From NCBI RefSeq assembly GCF_000003815.2, contig NC_049979.1, positions 15,495,240 to 15,559,239 of the forward strand: a DNA stretch of 64,000 nucleotides. The letters run 5' to 3'. The position numbers and the translations under genes are program-made. The stretch comes from Branchiostoma floridae (taxonomy: Eukaryota > Chordata > Leptocardii > Amphioxiformes > Branchiostomatidae). Positions 62,040-64,000 of this stretch are shown piece after piece (positions within the stretch are counted from its first letter, which is position 1; each line of letters opens with the position of its first letter). The notes below the pieces were generated by a model. That model had not been told where the DNA came from. It saw nothing but the letters and a program-made list of their open reading frames with translations, and ran no database searches.

Positions 62040-64000
62040 CTGTAACAACAAAACAGCCTGGCTATCAGTTCTGTTAGCTTAGCTGTGTTGGCTGACTTCT
62101 ACTCACAAGGGCTCTTGGCCTTGCCTTTGCCTAAAGGCATGACACAAAGGAATGCAATGATGTATATGATATATTGTAATGTTCACATACCACTGAAGTT
62201 TCCTATTGTTAAACAGTTTAGAGCCATTGGTTACTTACGTTGATTTTGGTGACTTAGAGCAGACCATGCACAATGGTCTGGCAACAATAGTCAAAGTACA
62301 TAAAGCTCAGTATGTCATGTTTTATTGGGATGTCAAAATTCGTTTCTCATCAAGTGTGATCATTTCCAGCTCACCAGTCTTGAAAGGCTTGAAAACCTTT
62401 TGAACTAGGACAAAAACATTTTTGTTCCTTTCTTTTTGTGTGTCAGGTCTATTAATTTGAAAATATTTTCCTTTGCTTTGATGGATATGCTTCATGTCAT
62501 AAGTGCCACACAGCAAAAACCAGTGAAGGGAAGCATGAATCCATGTGAATGTCTTTTACTGAAGAAGCTCACCGTTCTTTTCTTTCATACTACCCTTACA
62601 ATGATGAATGTCTGTAGTGAAAGATGAAAGCAGCAACATTTGCAAGGAGACACTTTTCTATAACAATAATTATCAGAAACTTCCTTCCTAGTATCTCTAG
62701 CTGACCTTGTTAACCACCTGCTGGAATATACAAACAACAAATAAGTCCCGGGGGACTTACTATTGTTGCATCACTGTTCTTGTCAGTGAAAGTACAAAAG
62801 AAACTTTGGCAGATGCACAAGCCAATAAGCCAGAGGGTAAATTCCTCACTTGTGAGATAAAATGATGTGATAAATGCCCAATGCTGTTTGTTTGAAGTAG
62901 TGCCGACTGAGATTGAGGTCCATTTGTGTGAATAAAGCGTCCTGAATCTCTCCTGATACATTTCAGTATGTTTCACACTGAAATAATTTTGACCTTAGAG
63001 AATTGTACATTTACTTCATTTTTTTCCCAAGACGCGTAATTTCAAACAATCCCTGAGCAAATTCTATGTAAACCAATTGGAAATGAATTGCCCCTGATAT
63101 GAATAATGCCATTGGATGAACAGATACACATAGATAAGCATGTCTATGCTAAAGTTAACAATGGACAAAAAGGCCCTTAATGAAGCACTGTGGTGTGTTC
63201 AAGCCTATCATTTTGCCATGTAATAATGGCCTCGAGGGAGCACTTAGATTATGGTGTAGCAGAATCTGTCATCTCATGGGAATAACAGTTATCACCTGGG
63301 ATTGTTTCCTGGCCGATTTTCTGTAATCTGTAGATATCATGTTAGACAAGTCCTTTGATTTTGTGTGATTAATTGATGGAGAGATACAGACAATTGGTAT
63401 ATTCAAAGGAAAAACGACCGTATTTACACACTTTCTGGTCCAAGTACAACATAGCCATGTTTCGCGCATCATTTAGAGCATAGTCACATGCATACTTTAC
63501 ACGATAGATATACACAAGCCAGGGTTTCTCTCTCATCCAGTTGCTTTTAAAATCTAAATCTAGAATATACCAACAGCTTTGCATCTTTTAATGTTAACAC
63601 AGAGATACGCCCCTTTTTGAAGTTATTTTCCCTTCCAATAGTTCACTACACCCTTTGATACTTTTACTAGTGCAGGGCCCAGCGTGGATTGGAAAATAAT
63701 TTTGATTAGTTGATCTCCCATCTGGCACAACAATAGAATTTCTGTTGATACCATGACCCCCATTTGACCTGACAATATATGTACATGGTTACACGCGAGT
63801 GCCAGTTCCAAACCTGGTGCACTACAGATACAGGTAATGTCAGCTTCCTTGGCAGGGGGTGACCTACATTCATTTTCCATCTTTGTTGTTTGTGGCACAA
63901 GAGACCAGGTTTTGTGTTCTTGACTTGACGATACATAGAGACAGGTATCGCAGGCACTGTGGACTACTTTCTTTACTGTCTTGGTATTGGCAAACTCTGT
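62040..64000. other. Upstream intron of the PLEKHG gene
   Basis: The first exon found (61970-62039) starts in phase 2, so coding exons must lie further upstream. In the remaining 2 kb I found no segment resembling the start of a DH domain, and the minus-strand frames here lack family motifs. This is probably one long intron continuing out of the window. Confidence 0.5.

Noticed and set aside
1-64000. tRNA, rRNA and CRISPR features
   Set aside because: I saw no tRNA-like cloverleaf, rRNA similarity or spaced repeat array; CRISPR is not expected in an animal genome.

Overview
This is eukaryotic, intron-rich DNA at about 40% G+C. It most likely comes from a lancelet (Branchiostoma). I infer that from the mix of single-copy bilaterian genes with chordate-like exon structure, a one-exon TRIM-NHL gene, an orphan homeobox gene and many short inverted-repeat transposons. 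No search was run, so the species is an inference. There are two assembly gaps (23386-23485 and 45553-45892).

Layout, left to right. The 3' end of a SMOC-type calcium-binding matrix protein gene (+) occupies 1-1436. About 4.6 kb of apparently non-coding DNA follows. DNAJC4 (-, six exons) spans 6029-10039. A divergent ANTP-class homeobox gene (-, three exons) spans 12134-14311; its homeodomain frame is broken in this assembly by a 10-bp tandem duplication. CMTR1, the mRNA cap1 2'-O-methyltransferase, lies at 17631-36777 (-). I could join 23 exons phase-consistently into an 805-residue protein. Inside its 6-kb first intron, on the opposite strand, is an intact one-exon TRIM-NHL gene (31888-33732). 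A carotenoid cleavage oxygenase-family gene with a predicted signal peptide (+, three exons) lies at 40638-45468. A PLEKHG1/2/3-like Rho guanine nucleotide exchange factor gene (-, at least 16 exons, 5' end outside the window) runs from 62039 down to 49053.

Repeats add most of the unexplained structure. Three hairpin MITEs share the terminal sequence TCTCCAAGCAGA and TA target duplications but have unrelated interiors. A 646-bp foldback element in a CMTR1 intron has 203-bp arms enclosing a promoter-like, YY1-motif-containing insert with a short ORF. A fourth, 397-bp TA-flanked element, a non-LTR retrotransposon relic, a 51-bp minisatellite and a hammerhead-ribozyme-like retroelement tail are also present.

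The genes do not form one pathway. The most interesting local arrangement is the RNA-capping gene carrying a TRIM-NHL gene in one intron and a large foldback in another. The strongest novelty candidates are the probably secreted carotenoid oxygenase with Glu-to-Asp second-shell changes, the frame-disrupted orphan homeobox gene and the transposon families.
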